DNA from: Clostridium sp. MSJ-8
Lineage (GTDB): Bacteria; Bacillota; Clostridia; Clostridiales; Clostridiaceae
Length of the DNA: 64,000 nt
Reading direction: 5' to 3'
Assembly (NCBI RefSeq): GCF_018918325.1
Contig: NZ_JAHLQH010000032.1
Location: 28,481 to 92,480 of the forward strand
Position 1 is the stretch's first letter; every line of letters starts with the position of its first letter. Both the position numbers and the translations under genes were made by a program. Positions 26,901 to 35,386 of this stretch are shown piece by piece. The notes below the pieces were generated by a model. That model searched no databases. It was given only the letters and a program-made list of their open reading frames with translations, and was not told the DNA's origin.

Positions 26901-27914
26901 TTATTCAATGTTATTTTGATACCTCTCAATAAGTGATTTTAACATTCTAACGGATTTAATAGGGTGTTTTCCATAGGAAGTTTCACCGCATAAAATGAAT
27001 CCGTCTATATTTATTTTTATATAATTATATATGCATTCAACTTCGGTAAGAGTTGGTGAAGTGCTCTTTTTTAAGGAATCTAATAGATGAGTTGCTATAA
27101 TAATTTTTTTGTTTTGAGATTGAGTTTTATTTATTATAATATCTTCTATAAGTGGAGCTTCTAATAAGGAGGTTTCTGGAATTAAGTCGCCTCTTCCTAT
27201 AATTATTCCATCACATTCATTTAGTATAGAGTTTATATTGTTGTAACCTACTAGAGTTTCGATTTTGGCAAAAACTTTAGGGCTTGAATTAGAATGAGAC
27301 TTAATGTAATTTTTTAGATGTATTAAATCTAAAGAATCTTCAACAAAAGATTGCGAGATAATGTCTATAGAGTTTTTAAGACCCCAATTTAAGTATTTTT
27401 TATCATTATTAGATAAATGATTAGAGCATTTCTTTAACCCTGGAATGTTGCAGCCTTTTGTTTCTCGTATTATTCCATTATTTTTGGATATAGTAAGTAT
27501 TCCTTTAGAGGATATATCTAGTATGTTAAAATTTAGCGTGCCATCTTTTATGGATATATTAGTTATTGGAGAAGCTATAAGTGAATCATTGTCAATGGTA
27601 AGAGGAACTATTAAGATATTTTTTTGAGTATTAAGGGAAGTATAGACGTCTTCTCCACAAAATAGAACTTTGGTTCCTGTGTTTATAGATAATGTGTTTT
27701 TTAATTTATTGCTTACTCGTATCTTAGAACCAGCAAGGTCTAAGAGAATATGTATGTTATGATTATTCTTTTGAGTGTAGTTAATTATATCTTGAAATTC
27801 ATAAGTAGTACCATGTGCAGCATTTAATCTTATTGTATCTAGACCACTATTTATTAAGTTAGAGAGTATAGATTTATTCTTGGTATTCATACCACTAGTT
27901 CCTATTATATACAT
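26901..27914 (-). CDS. Shortened pyruvate-kinase-like protein
   Basis: A 337-residue protein with the pyruvate-kinase barrel pattern: SGLDTIRLNAAHG (substrate Asn/His segment), ILLDLAGSKIRV, a shortened B-domain-like stretch, VFAKIETLVGYNNI (catalytic Lys and metal Glu), IIGRGDLIPETSL (GDLG-type metal Asp), IATHLLDSLKKSTSPTLTEV and FILCGETSYGKHPIKSV. Real pyruvate kinases have about 470-590 residues; the whole C-terminal allosteric domain is missing and several motifs are changed (TGPK to AGSK, SGET to CGET). It may be a paralogue with another substrate or a regulator. ATG at 27912-27914 has AAGGAG seven bases upstream on the minus strand. The gene stands alone. Confidence 0.75.
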   Translation of the reverse strand: MYIIGTSGMNTKNKSILSNLINSGLDTIRLNAAHGTTYEFQDIINYTQKNNHNIHILLDLAGSKIRVSNKLKNTLSINTGTKVLFCGEDVYTSLNTQKNILIVPLTIDNDSLIASPITNISIKDGTLNFNILDISSKGILTISKNNGIIRETKGCNIPGLKKCSNHLSNNDKKYLNWGLKNSIDIISQSFVEDSLDLIHLKNYIKSHSNSSPKVFAKIETLVGYNNINSILNECDGIIIGRGDLIPETSLLEAPLIEDIIINKTQSQNKKIIIATHLLDSLKKSTSPTLTEVECIYNYIKINIDGFILCGETSYGKHPIKSVRMLKSLIERYQNNIE

Positions 27915-28036
27915 ACAAAGACTCCTTTAAAATAACATTCTTTATTATTATTACTATTTATGAAGAATTTATATCACATAAATATAAAAAAACTGAATAA
28001 ATTTATAAATATAATTTATTTTATGTTGGGGGAATA

Positions 28037-28528
28037 ATGGTGAAGAAAATAAATCTAATATATTTAGCTTTTGTTTTAGTAATAGTATTACAAGGTTGTT
28101 TTTTTGATGATCCAAAATATGTTCATATAAAAGAAAAAGGAAGCTTAAATTATTATTCAAATGAAGTTTATAATAAAATATTATTAGGTGAAGAATATAC
28201 AATTGAGGTTTTTTATACAGACATAACAGAAGCTAGTCCTATAGATGAAACTGAATCTAAAATAATAGAAAATTTTTTTTCTAGTTTAGAAGAAAAGAAT
28301 TATAAAAAATATAGAGATATTGAAGAGATAGAACCTTATCAGATAAGAATAAAATTCAAATCAGGAGATAAGTATATAATAAAGATTTATGATAAAGATA
28401 GAGCAAGAGTGTTTCCTTGGGACGGCGTATTTAATGAAGATGTTATTGATATGAAGGGGGTTCCCTTAAGATATAATCTATATGATTTTTGTAAGACTGT
28501 AGAAGAGAGAAAAAATTATATGCAATAG
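28037..28528 (+). CDS. Small predicted lipoprotein
   Basis: A 163-residue protein with a lipoprotein signal: KK, a hydrophobic core, and the lipobox LQGC with lipidated Cys21. The mature part is acidic/basic mixed and contains PIDETESKIIENFFSSL and YQIRIKFKSGDKYIIKIYDKDRARVF, which looks like a small beta-rich ligand or inhibitor fold, but I do not recognise a family. ATG 28037 follows GGGGGAATA. It is next to the NERD-like membrane protein; no shared function is evident. Confidence 0.6.
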   Translation: MVKKINLIYLAFVLVIVLQGCFFDDPKYVHIKEKGSLNYYSNEVYNKILLGEEYTIEVFYTDITEASPIDETESKIIENFFSSLEEKNYKKYRDIEEIEPYQIRIKFKSGDKYIIKIYDKDRARVFPWDGVFNEDVIDMKGVPLRYNLYDFCKTVEERKNYMQ

Positions 28529-28614
28529 TAGGTATAAAAAAATTAAGTATGGGAATAATAAAAAATGCAGATTAAGTAGGAAGGAGTAATTTCTGAATAA
28601 GATAGGGTTCAGAA

Positions 28615-29415
28615 GTGATAGTTTTGAATATATTTAAGAGGATTTTTTATATTTTTTCAGCTTTATTTTTGGTATATATAGTATATAAGATTTCGATATT
28701 ATTACTTATGGTTGGATTAGATACTATGTCTAGAGAATTCTTTTTATTAGTTCTAGGAATATATTTAGTTATACCATTAGTTAAAAACCTTAGATTGAAG
28801 ACATCAGATTTGAATTGTATAGAGATAAATAATAATATTAGTAGAGTATGTAAGAAGATAAAGGATTCTAAGACTACTAGTCTGTTAGGATTAACATTGA
28901 AGTATAACAATATAGAGAAATATTTTGATGCTATTATTATTAATAAACATGGAGTATTTAATATTGTATTCTGTGATTATAAGGGGAATATAGTAGTTTC
29001 AGAATATAATTCGTGGAAGAAAGTCAATAATAGAAGAGAAGAAACATTAGTATCACCTATCAATAAGATTAGAGAAAATAGAGAATTACTATCAAAAGTA
29101 TATAAGGAAGAAGAGATAAACGACTTAATTGTTATGATAGATGAAAGTGTAGATGTGACAGAAGAAGAAAGCAGTAGTGTACCTATAGTTATGTATATGG
29201 ATTTAGCTGATTATATAGATAATTTTGATAATGAAGAGGAATATAATGAGGATGAATTATATGATAAACTATATCCTATTATAGTTACAGAAAGAGAACT
29301 GCAACAAGATAATAAGTTATTTCAGAAATATCTAGATTATAAGTGGCAATATCGTAGTAGAATTACAATTATATCATTTGCTGCAGTTTTGTATATATTT
29401 AAGATGATAGGATGA
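28615..29415 (+). CDS. Membrane protein with a NERD-like domain
   Basis: A 266-residue protein with two N-terminal hydrophobic helices (IFYIFSALFLVYIVYKISILLLMVGL and FFLLVLGIYLVIPLV), a cytoplasmic domain, and a last hydrophobic helix at the C-terminus. The middle part resembles the nuclease-related NERD domain: IEKYFDAIIINKHGVFNIVFCDYKGNIVV then SPINKIRENRELLSKVY, in place of the usual NPIxQ...N. Charged catalytic residues cannot be confirmed. GTG 28615 is the earliest start; the ribosome site (GATAGGG) is weak, so a TTG nine bases later is possible. The middle of the 28529-28614 gap carries no gene. Confidence 0.5.
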   Translation: MIVLNIFKRIFYIFSALFLVYIVYKISILLLMVGLDTMSREFFLLVLGIYLVIPLVKNLRLKTSDLNCIEINNNISRVCKKIKDSKTTSLLGLTLKYNNIEKYFDAIIINKHGVFNIVFCDYKGNIVVSEYNSWKKVNNRREETLVSPINKIRENRELLSKVYKEEEINDLIVMIDESVDVTEEESSSVPIVMYMDLADYIDNFDNEEEYNEDELYDKLYPIIVTERELQQDNKLFQKYLDYKWQYRSRITIISFAAVLYIFKMIG

Positions 29416-29473
29416 TAAAAATTTCTCACATATAAATTCATAGGCTTACATGTTTATGGATTTTGTTAACAAA

Positions 29474-29515
29474 AAAATGCCTATTTCAATTTATTAAATG
29501 AAATGGGCATTTTCA
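29474..29515. terminator. Bidirectional terminator
   Basis: AAAATGCCTATTTCA and TGAAATGGGCATTTT are near-perfect arms around a short AT loop, placed between the converging NERD-like gene and the 103-residue minus-strand gene. Confidence 0.8.
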
Positions 29516-29542
29516 TGTATGAAATAATTTTTTTTTTTAGAA

Positions 29543-29854
29543 CTATTTCTTTGGTTCATAATTAAATTTTATAGATATTTCTTTAATTTCTCCACTAGAA
29601 TTTTTTCTGATGTTGATATGTTTTATATCAGCACAATCAATATCTAATTGATGAGTAAGTTCAGTTATAGTAGCTTTTACTTTTTTAGTAACACCACCGT
29701 CAACTATAACTTGAAATCTAGATTTTCTACATATAGTTTCATCTCTGTTATCATCTAAGATTACATAATATTCTGGAGCTTCTTCAATAACTGTATATTC
29801 CTTATTAATTGTTAAACTTGAACATAAGTTATTATCAATACATTTAACTATCAT
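29543..29854 (-). CDS. Hypothetical 103-residue protein
   Basis: A small cytoplasmic protein of unknown function. The first half reads like an SH3-type beta barrel (LTINKEYTVIEEAPEYYVILDDN then CRKSRFQVI), a pattern seen in other small Firmicute proteins. The second half is helical then beta (KKVKATITELTHQLDIDCADIKHINI). ATG 29852-29854 has AGGGGG nine bases upstream on the minus strand, a strong ribosome site that supports a real gene. It is transcribed away from the 30 kb gene; the interval 29855-30073 is AT-rich and holds the divergent promoters without a clear operator. Confidence 0.55.
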   Translation of the reverse strand: MIVKCIDNNLCSSLTINKEYTVIEEAPEYYVILDDNRDETICRKSRFQVIVDGGVTKKVKATITELTHQLDIDCADIKHINIRKNSSGEIKEISIKFNYEPKK

Positions 29855-30073
29855 AAATAATACCCCCTGATTCTTTACATGATGTGATTATAAAATTATT
29901 TACAACTTAAATATAATACAGAAATTTAAAGTTGTCTACTGTTTAATAAAAATAAATTTTATATTTTATGTAAAGGTATAAATATAGAATATAAGCTTAA
30001 GTAAAAGTTTACAATTTGTTAATTGAAATTTATTTACAAAAGTAGAATAATATACATGAAGGGGGAGAGATTT

Positions 30074-30457
30074 ATGGAAGTATTAAACAATGTTATATCA
30101 ATTAAAACAGAAGATTTATTATTAAAAAAAGCAAAAGAATTAGGGTTCTTAGAAAACAATAGTTTATATTATTTAAAGAACTTATATATAAAGAATTACA
30201 AACCTATATTATATGTATTTAATGACAAGAAGTTTATAAAACTTAGGATGGAAGGAAATTCAATTAATATATCTATGTATAATAAATCAGATATAAGAAC
30301 AATAAAATGTGATATAGATGAAGATGAGAGATATAGATTGATTATAGAGTTTGGTGATGAAGTAGAATGTTTTGATGGATATAATGATACTTCTGATCAA
30401 TATTCTAGTAGATTTAATGAGATAATTAAAGACATCTTAATATATTTATATAAATAA
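30074..30457 (+). CDS. Hypothetical 127-residue protein
   Basis: A small protein starting MEVLNNVISIKTEDLLLKKA. The middle is beta-rich with alternating charge (KKFIKLRMEGNSINISMYNK, then DEDERYRLIIEFGDEVECFDGYN), and the end is an amphipathic helix (FNEIIKDILIYLYK). No signal peptide or membrane segment. I do not recognise a family with certainty. ATG 30074 is preceded by GGGGGAGAGATTT, so the longer frame from 30023 is rejected. It is monocistronic, with a terminator at 30470. Confidence 0.55.
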   Translation: MEVLNNVISIKTEDLLLKKAKELGFLENNSLYYLKNLYIKNYKPILYVFNDKKFIKLRMEGNSINISMYNKSDIRTIKCDIDEDERYRLIIEFGDEVECFDGYNDTSDQYSSRFNEIIKDILIYLYK

Positions 30458-30469
30458 CACTCAAAATAA

Positions 30470-30532
30470 AAAAAGAGTTTGTCATAAAGTAGTAAATTTA
30501 TATTCTATTACTTTGGCAAACTTTTTTTTTAT
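30470..30532 (+). terminator. Terminator
   Basis: An imperfect stem (AAGAGTTTG... with ...GGCAAACTT, and an inner AAAGTAGTAA/TTACTTT) is followed by a run of nine T. Confidence 0.75.
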
Positions 30533-30634
30533 TTTGGTTTTAATTTCAATTTTTATAAAAATAAGAATATGTTAAGAGGGTGAGGAATAATTATATAGTG
30601 TATTATTATGTTCAATTTTAAAGGGGTATTTTTA

Positions 30635-31870
30635 ATGAAGAAGATTATTTTATTAGAATCATCATTACAAAGCAAGGAAAAATCATTATATTCATTAACT
30701 AAAGCTCAAATTGTTTTATTACTAAATAAATACGGATTAAATGTAGATATAAAGATTATATCTATAGGAAACAAGAATAAGGTTCATAAAATAATATACA
30801 AGGACGACATAGTGCTAATTAAGGAATATGGAATACCTAAGAGAGAACTAATTCATTCATATATATATTCTAAGCTAGGTAGCTTTGGAAATAGTAAAAA
30901 TACATTACTTAAGGAAATAGAATCTGCAGATTATATATGGGATATGAGTAATGGCGAAGGATTCAATGATGGAAATGGAGTTAAGAGCTATATATTATCA
31001 ATGTTAAATAAAAAGCTTGTATTAAATAAGAATAAACCACTTATATTGATGCCACAATCTATAGGACCATTTGATAGTAAAATTAGAGAAAAATATGCAA
31101 GAAAAGTGATAGAATCTGCTAGAGAAGTGTTTGTACTAGATGGGTATAGTAAGGACTATATAGAACAAGATTTGAGGTGCATTAGAAGAGTTAATGTGTT
31201 ACCAGATCTATCATATTACTATGAAGAAAAACAGAGGGAATTAGTGCATGAAAATAATAAAAAAAATAGAATAACTGTTGGAATAAATATAAGTTCTAAG
31301 TTAGATAAAGAATTAATTACTTATAAAAGTATGATAATGGATATTATAGATGAGTTATTGAAGGATTCAAGGATAGATATATTGCTTATACCTTATGAAG
31401 AAGTTTATAGTGAAGAGAGTCATGAAGACTATAGGTTCTGTAATTCAATAGCTTATGGAAATAATAATGAAAGAGTAGAGAGTATAGGTAGGTATTATGA
31501 AGAAGAAGCTCTAAGAAGAATAATACACAAGTGTGATTTTTTAATAGGCAGTAGCCCTATAGCTTGTATAGATGCAATTAGTATGTTAGTTCCAACTTAT
31601 ATTATTAGTGGTAATTTATCTTTTATAGATAATCTCAAGAGAAAAAATCTAGAGGATTGTATAGGTAATCTACAGAAAAGCAATAAAAAGGAGATTATAG
31701 ATAGAATCATAATTCAATTTAATAATAGGGAAGAGATAAGAAGAAGATTATATGATGTAAATTATATAGCTAGAAAAAAAATAGAGGGCATAATAGAATG
31801 TGTAGATGCAGAGTATAAGGCAAGATGTTGTACTTTAGAGAATGATAGTGTGCCTAGTAACATTTTATAA
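30635..31870 (+). CDS. Polysaccharide pyruvyl transferase family protein
   Basis: A 411-residue enzyme of the CsaB/WcaK-like polysaccharide pyruvyl transferase family, which adds ketal-linked pyruvate from phosphoenolpyruvate to cell-surface sugars. Family motifs: ILMPQSIGPFDSK, VFVLDGYSKDYI, VNVLPDLSYYYEE, GINISSKLDKE, CDFLIGSSPIACIDAISMLVPTYII. The end is a helical coil with basic residues. ATG 30635 is supported by AAAGGGGTATTTTTA; the upstream in-frame ATG 30608 lacks a site. In many clostridia pyruvylated polymers anchor SLH-domain proteins, but no SLH protein is seen in this window. Confidence 0.8.
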   Translation: MKKIILLESSLQSKEKSLYSLTKAQIVLLLNKYGLNVDIKIISIGNKNKVHKIIYKDDIVLIKEYGIPKRELIHSYIYSKLGSFGNSKNTLLKEIESADYIWDMSNGEGFNDGNGVKSYILSMLNKKLVLNKNKPLILMPQSIGPFDSKIREKYARKVIESAREVFVLDGYSKDYIEQDLRCIRRVNVLPDLSYYYEEKQRELVHENNKKNRITVGINISSKLDKELITYKSMIMDIIDELLKDSRIDILLIPYEEVYSEESHEDYRFCNSIAYGNNNERVESIGRYYEEEALRRIIHKCDFLIGSSPIACIDAISMLVPTYIISGNLSFIDNLKRKNLEDCIGNLQKSNKKEIIDRIIIQFNNREEIRRRLYDVNYIARKKIEGIIECVDAEYKARCCTLENDSVPSNIL

Positions 31871-31911
31871 GTATAAATAATACTTATAGAATGAGAAGGG
31901 AGGCCTTTTTT

Positions 31912-32841
31912 ATGAATGGAATAGATATTAGTGTATATCAATCTGGAATTAACTTTAAGGCTTTAGACAAGAGTATAATATATTGTTATATAAAGGCAAC
32001 AGAAGGAGTTGGATTTGTAGATAAAGGTTTTAGAACAAACCTTAATAATATAAAACAAACAAATATTAAATATGGGTTCTATCATTATTTTAGTGAAAAA
32101 AGTGATCCTAGTGAACAAGCTAAGGATTTTTATAATGCTATAAGAGGAACTGGTTATAGTTTGATTCCGGTATTAGATATAGAGAGTAATGTAGCAAAAA
32201 GAAGCAGAAGTGCAGTTTCTGATAGAGCATTGCAGTTTCTAAGGAAATTTAAGGAGTTAAGCAATATAGATTGTATTGTGTATACCTATACTTCATTTGC
32301 AAATAGCTATTTAGATAAAAGATTAAGTAGTTATAAATGCTGGATTGCAGATTATAACCAATCTCAAACTGTAAAACCTAATTATGTGTGGAGTAATTTT
32401 GTAGGACATCAATATAGTGGATCTGGAAGAATATCTGGTTATAGAGGTAATATAGACCTTGATAATTTTACAACAGGAATTGAAATGACTACTGTAAACA
32501 ATGTTGTAGGTGGACAAGTATCTAATGAATCAACTACTTCTCATGCTATTTCAATATTACAAGGAGAATTAAATAAACAATTTAATGCCAATTTGGTGAT
32601 TGACAATATTGCTGGGCCGAAAACCCTTAATGCATGTATTATGGTAAGAGAAGGAGCAAGGGGCAATATAACTAGATGGATTCAGAGTAAACTTAATTCA
32701 TTAGGATATAATTGTGGATCTACTGATGGAATATTTGGTTCTAGAACTAAAGAGGCAGTAGTTAAGTATCAGAGAGATAATAAACTTGTGATTGATGGAA
32801 TTGTTGGAAAGAATACTTGGAGAAAGTTATTAGGATTATAG
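31912..32841 (+). CDS. GH25 lysozyme with peptidoglycan-binding domain
   Basis: A 309-residue N-acetylmuramidase. Residues about 1-195 are GH25: the start GIDISVYQSGINF holds the first Asp, YIKATEGVGFVDKGF, GFYHYFSEK, and PVLDIESNV carries the catalytic Asp/Glu pair, then YTYTSFANSYLDKRLSSYKCWIADY and DLDNFTTG. The C-terminal 70 residues are a PG_binding_1 domain (GNITRWIQSKLNSLGYNCGSTDGIFGSRTKEAV). There is no signal peptide, which is typical of phage endolysins or autolysins released by another route. ATG 31912 follows GGGAGGCCTTTTTT. It lies 41 bases after the pyruvyl transferase gene; they may be one transcript. Confidence 0.9.
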   Translation: MNGIDISVYQSGINFKALDKSIIYCYIKATEGVGFVDKGFRTNLNNIKQTNIKYGFYHYFSEKSDPSEQAKDFYNAIRGTGYSLIPVLDIESNVAKRSRSAVSDRALQFLRKFKELSNIDCIVYTYTSFANSYLDKRLSSYKCWIADYNQSQTVKPNYVWSNFVGHQYSGSGRISGYRGNIDLDNFTTGIEMTTVNNVVGGQVSNESTTSHAISILQGELNKQFNANLVIDNIAGPKTLNACIMVREGARGNITRWIQSKLNSLGYNCGSTDGIFGSRTKEAVVKYQRDNKLVIDGIVGKNTWRKLLGL

Positions 32842-32962
32842 ATTAAATAGCATTTGATATTACAGCAATGTCGCCGAGGATATTTAGTAAATGAATCGGC
32901 GGTAATACATATAACTAAAAAATTATATTATCTTATATCTAGTAGGGGAAAAACAAAAAAAT

Positions 32963-32999
32963 AGCTATATAACTAGGTCTACAACCTAGTTATATAGCC
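32963..32999 (-). terminator. Terminator of tRNA-Leu (minus strand)
   Basis: AGCTATATAACTAGGT (32963-32978) and ACCTAGTTATATAGCC (32984-32999) form a perfect 15-16-bp stem. On the minus strand it is followed by TTTTTTTGTTTTT, just downstream of the tRNA. Confidence 0.85.
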
Positions 33000-33017
33000 A
33001 TTCTCACAAAATATAAG

Positions 33018-33097
33018 TGCCGCCAGTGGGACTTGAACCCACACGGTTGCCCGCATGATTTTGAGTCATGTGCGTCTGCCAATTCCGCCATGGCGGC
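33018..33097 (-). tRNA. tRNA-Leu (CAA anticodon)
   Basis: The reverse complement folds as a leucine tRNA: acceptor GCCGCCA / TGGCGGC plus discriminator A, D-arm with GGAATTGGCAGA, anticodon stem CATGA/TCATG with loop CTCAAAA (anticodon CAA, reading UUG), a variable arm with CGG-GCAA-CCG, and T-arm GTGGG TTCAAGT CCCAC. CCA is not encoded after the discriminator. The variable arm is short for leucine but present. It stands alone with its own terminator. The remaining flanks, 32842-32962 and 33098-33244, have no gene; a short GC hairpin at 32872-32901 is unexplained. Confidence 0.93.
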
Positions 33098-33244
33098 AAG
33101 CAACAATAATATATTAGCACAACATATAGATTAACACAAGAAGAAATTTTAAAAATATGATAAAGTAATTTGTTGTTGTAGTATGAAATTTAAATTATAA
33201 TTATTTATGTAAAGAAAATAATGAAAAATAGGGGTATAACGTAC

Positions 33245-34447
33245 ATGAAAGATTATGAAAAAGCAGTTATTGACATATTGAAGAGTTCAATAATAAACCC
33301 TAATGATAAGTATACATTGGCAGATAATATAGATGCTATTGATGTATTAGAAGAAGCAAAGGAACAAGGGATTTTATCATTAATATATTATTACCTAGAT
33401 AGGAACACTCTAGATAGATTTAGGGGAGATAAAAGATTCGAAGATATAAAGAAACAGATGATAGTAATAAGTTCAATGGAGAGTCTTAGATTAGTTAAGA
33501 TTATGAAAGTAATTCATGATTTAAATGATTTAGGTGTAGACATAACTATACTTAAGGGACTACAAGTGAAAAAATATTATCGTAGAAGTGAATTCAGAGA
33601 GATGAGCGATGCTGATTTACTTATAAAAACTGAAGATTATGAAAAGGTGAAAAAGTATTTTTTAGATAAAGGATGTAAAGAAGAAACTGAAGATCATGAT
33701 GTTCATAGATCTTATGTATATGAAGGAATATTATATGAAATACATTTTAAGCTTATAAATAGCTATTTTTATAGATATGATAAGGATGAATTTGAAAAGA
33801 ATGTATGGAATAACTTAATTCAAAGTAGTTATTATAGTGAGTTTGATATAGATAATTTATTGATTTACTTAATAATGCATACTGTTGTTCATGCAAAATT
33901 CAGTGGATTTGGTATAAGGTTTTTGTATGATATGGCTCTTATAATACAAAAAGAAAATAAAAAAATAGATTGGGATTATCTAATGAGTGAATTAGATAAA
34001 TATGGAATAAAAAAATTTGCTAAAGGTATATTTAAAACTATTAATGATTATTATGGGGTAGAGATAAACCAAGAAATAATAGAAGATATAGAAGCAAAAG
34101 CAAGTAAAATGATTGTAGATAATATGATTATATCAGGAAAGAATGGGAAGAAATTAGAAAATCCAGACTTTACAATGCTATCTAGATATGGTGAAAAGAA
34201 AAATGCACATTCATTTAGATATAAAAAATTAAGAATGTATTTTCCGTTAAAGAAGACCCTTGCAAAGGTTGAAGGGTACGAATATGTTATGAAATATCCA
34301 ATAACATATATATATGCCTGTCTACATTATCATACAAAAGAAGGATTATTTAAAAAATATAGTAGAAGTGAAAGAAAAGAATATTGTAGGCAAGCTATTG
34401 AGATAGGAAAAAATAGGAAAGAATTGGTGGAATATTTTGAATTGTAA
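33245..34447 (+). CDS. Nucleotidyltransferase family protein (NTP_transf_5-like)
   Basis: A 400-residue cytoplasmic protein with the core of the large nucleotidyltransferase family PF14907: LNDLGVDITILKGLQVKKYY, then FREMSDADLLIKTEDYEKV, where the DxD pair should bind metal. The second half is helical with HTVVHAKFSGFGIRFLYDMALII, typical of the family. Members often sit in surface polysaccharide or natural product loci, and their substrate is usually unknown. ATG 33245 follows AGGGGTATAACGTAC; an in-frame ATG at 33221 has no better site. It is preceded by the divergent tRNA and followed by a 215-base gap with no gene (34448-34662). Confidence 0.7.
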   Translation: MKDYEKAVIDILKSSIINPNDKYTLADNIDAIDVLEEAKEQGILSLIYYYLDRNTLDRFRGDKRFEDIKKQMIVISSMESLRLVKIMKVIHDLNDLGVDITILKGLQVKKYYRRSEFREMSDADLLIKTEDYEKVKKYFLDKGCKEETEDHDVHRSYVYEGILYEIHFKLINSYFYRYDKDEFEKNVWNNLIQSSYYSEFDIDNLLIYLIMHTVVHAKFSGFGIRFLYDMALIIQKENKKIDWDYLMSELDKYGIKKFAKGIFKTINDYYGVEINQEIIEDIEAKASKMIVDNMIISGKNGKKLENPDFTMLSRYGEKKNAHSFRYKKLRMYFPLKKTLAKVEGYEYVMKYPITYIYACLHYHTKEGLFKKYSRSERKEYCRQAIEIGKNRKELVEYFEL

Positions 34448-34662
34448 ATGGATAGTAATAAAATTAAAAAAATAAACAAAAAACTTGAAAGATTTACGCA
34501 TAATAAATAAAAAATTTAAAATATAAGGTTGTTTGACTTCTATAAATTTGTTAAAATGATTGATGGGTAGAAATACTCTTGAGGTAAGGTTAGTTGACCA
34601 ATTATAAAAAAATATCGATTATTTTAAAGTAATTTATAATAATTTGGGAGGAGAAAACAAGT

Positions 34663-35355
34663 ATGATGTATTCAAGAGAAGTTGAAGAAATGTGCGTAGT
34701 TGCTAAAGGCGTAAATCATGGACCAGCACCAATTCCTGAAGAAGGAAAATGGGTACAAGCTAAAGAAATCACTGATATATCAGGATTAACTCATGGTATT
34801 GGTTGGTGTGCACCTCAACAAGGAGGATGTAAATTAACATTAAACGTTAAAGACGGTATAATCCAAGAAGCATTAGTTGAAACAATAGGATGTTCAGGAA
34901 TGACTCATTCAGCTGCTATGGCTTCAGAAATATTACCAGGAAAGACTATATTAGAAGCATTAAACACAGACTTAGTTTGTGACGCTATAAACACAGCTAT
35001 GAGAGAATTATTCTTACAAATAGTTTATGGTAGAACTCAAACTGCTTTCTCAGAAGGTGGATTACCAATAGGAGCAGGCCTTGAAGATTTAGGAAAGGGA
35101 CTTAGATCACAAGTTGGTACTATGTACGGAACTTTAGCTAAAGGACCTAGATACTTAGAAATGGCTGAAGGATATGTAACAGATGTTGCATTAGATGCAG
35201 ATAGCGAAATTATCGGATATAAATTCGTTCACCTTGGCAAGATGATGGAAATGATCGGAAAAGGTATGGATGCAAATGAAGCTTTAGAAAAAGCTAAAGG
35301 CCAATATGGAAGAGTTGACGATGCAGTTAAGCTAGTTGACCCAAGACATGAATAG
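34663..35355 (+). CDS. NifU-like iron-sulfur scaffold partner of GGGtGRT protein
   Basis: A 230-residue protein annotated in many anaerobes as an iron-sulfur cluster assembly scaffold. Cysteines lie in the pattern EEMC, HGIGWCAPQQGGCKL and VETIGCSGMTHSA, which could hold a cluster or metal. It is always paired with the GGGtGRT gene that follows 31 bases later. Codon use differs sharply from neighbours: many C-ending codons (AAC, TTC, ATC, GAC), a sign of strong expression. ATG 34663, with ATG 34666 as second choice, follows GGGAGGAGAAAACAAGT, a very strong ribosome site. TTGACC (34594) and GATTAT (34617, 17-base spacing) form a possible promoter. Physiological role unknown. Confidence 0.8.
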   Translation: MMYSREVEEMCVVAKGVNHGPAPIPEEGKWVQAKEITDISGLTHGIGWCAPQQGGCKLTLNVKDGIIQEALVETIGCSGMTHSAAMASEILPGKTILEALNTDLVCDAINTAMRELFLQIVYGRTQTAFSEGGLPIGAGLEDLGKGLRSQVGTMYGTLAKGPRYLEMAEGYVTDVALDADSEIIGYKFVHLGKMMEMIGKGMDANEALEKAKGQYGRVDDAVKLVDPRHE

Positions 35356-35386
35356 TATAAAGGATTTTTAAGGAGGAATATTTATC

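Noticed and set aside
32872..32901. GC-rich hairpin CGCCGA...TCGGCG after the lysozyme gene
   Set aside because: No T-run follows on the plus strand and no family is recognised, so it is not called a terminator or an RNA gene.
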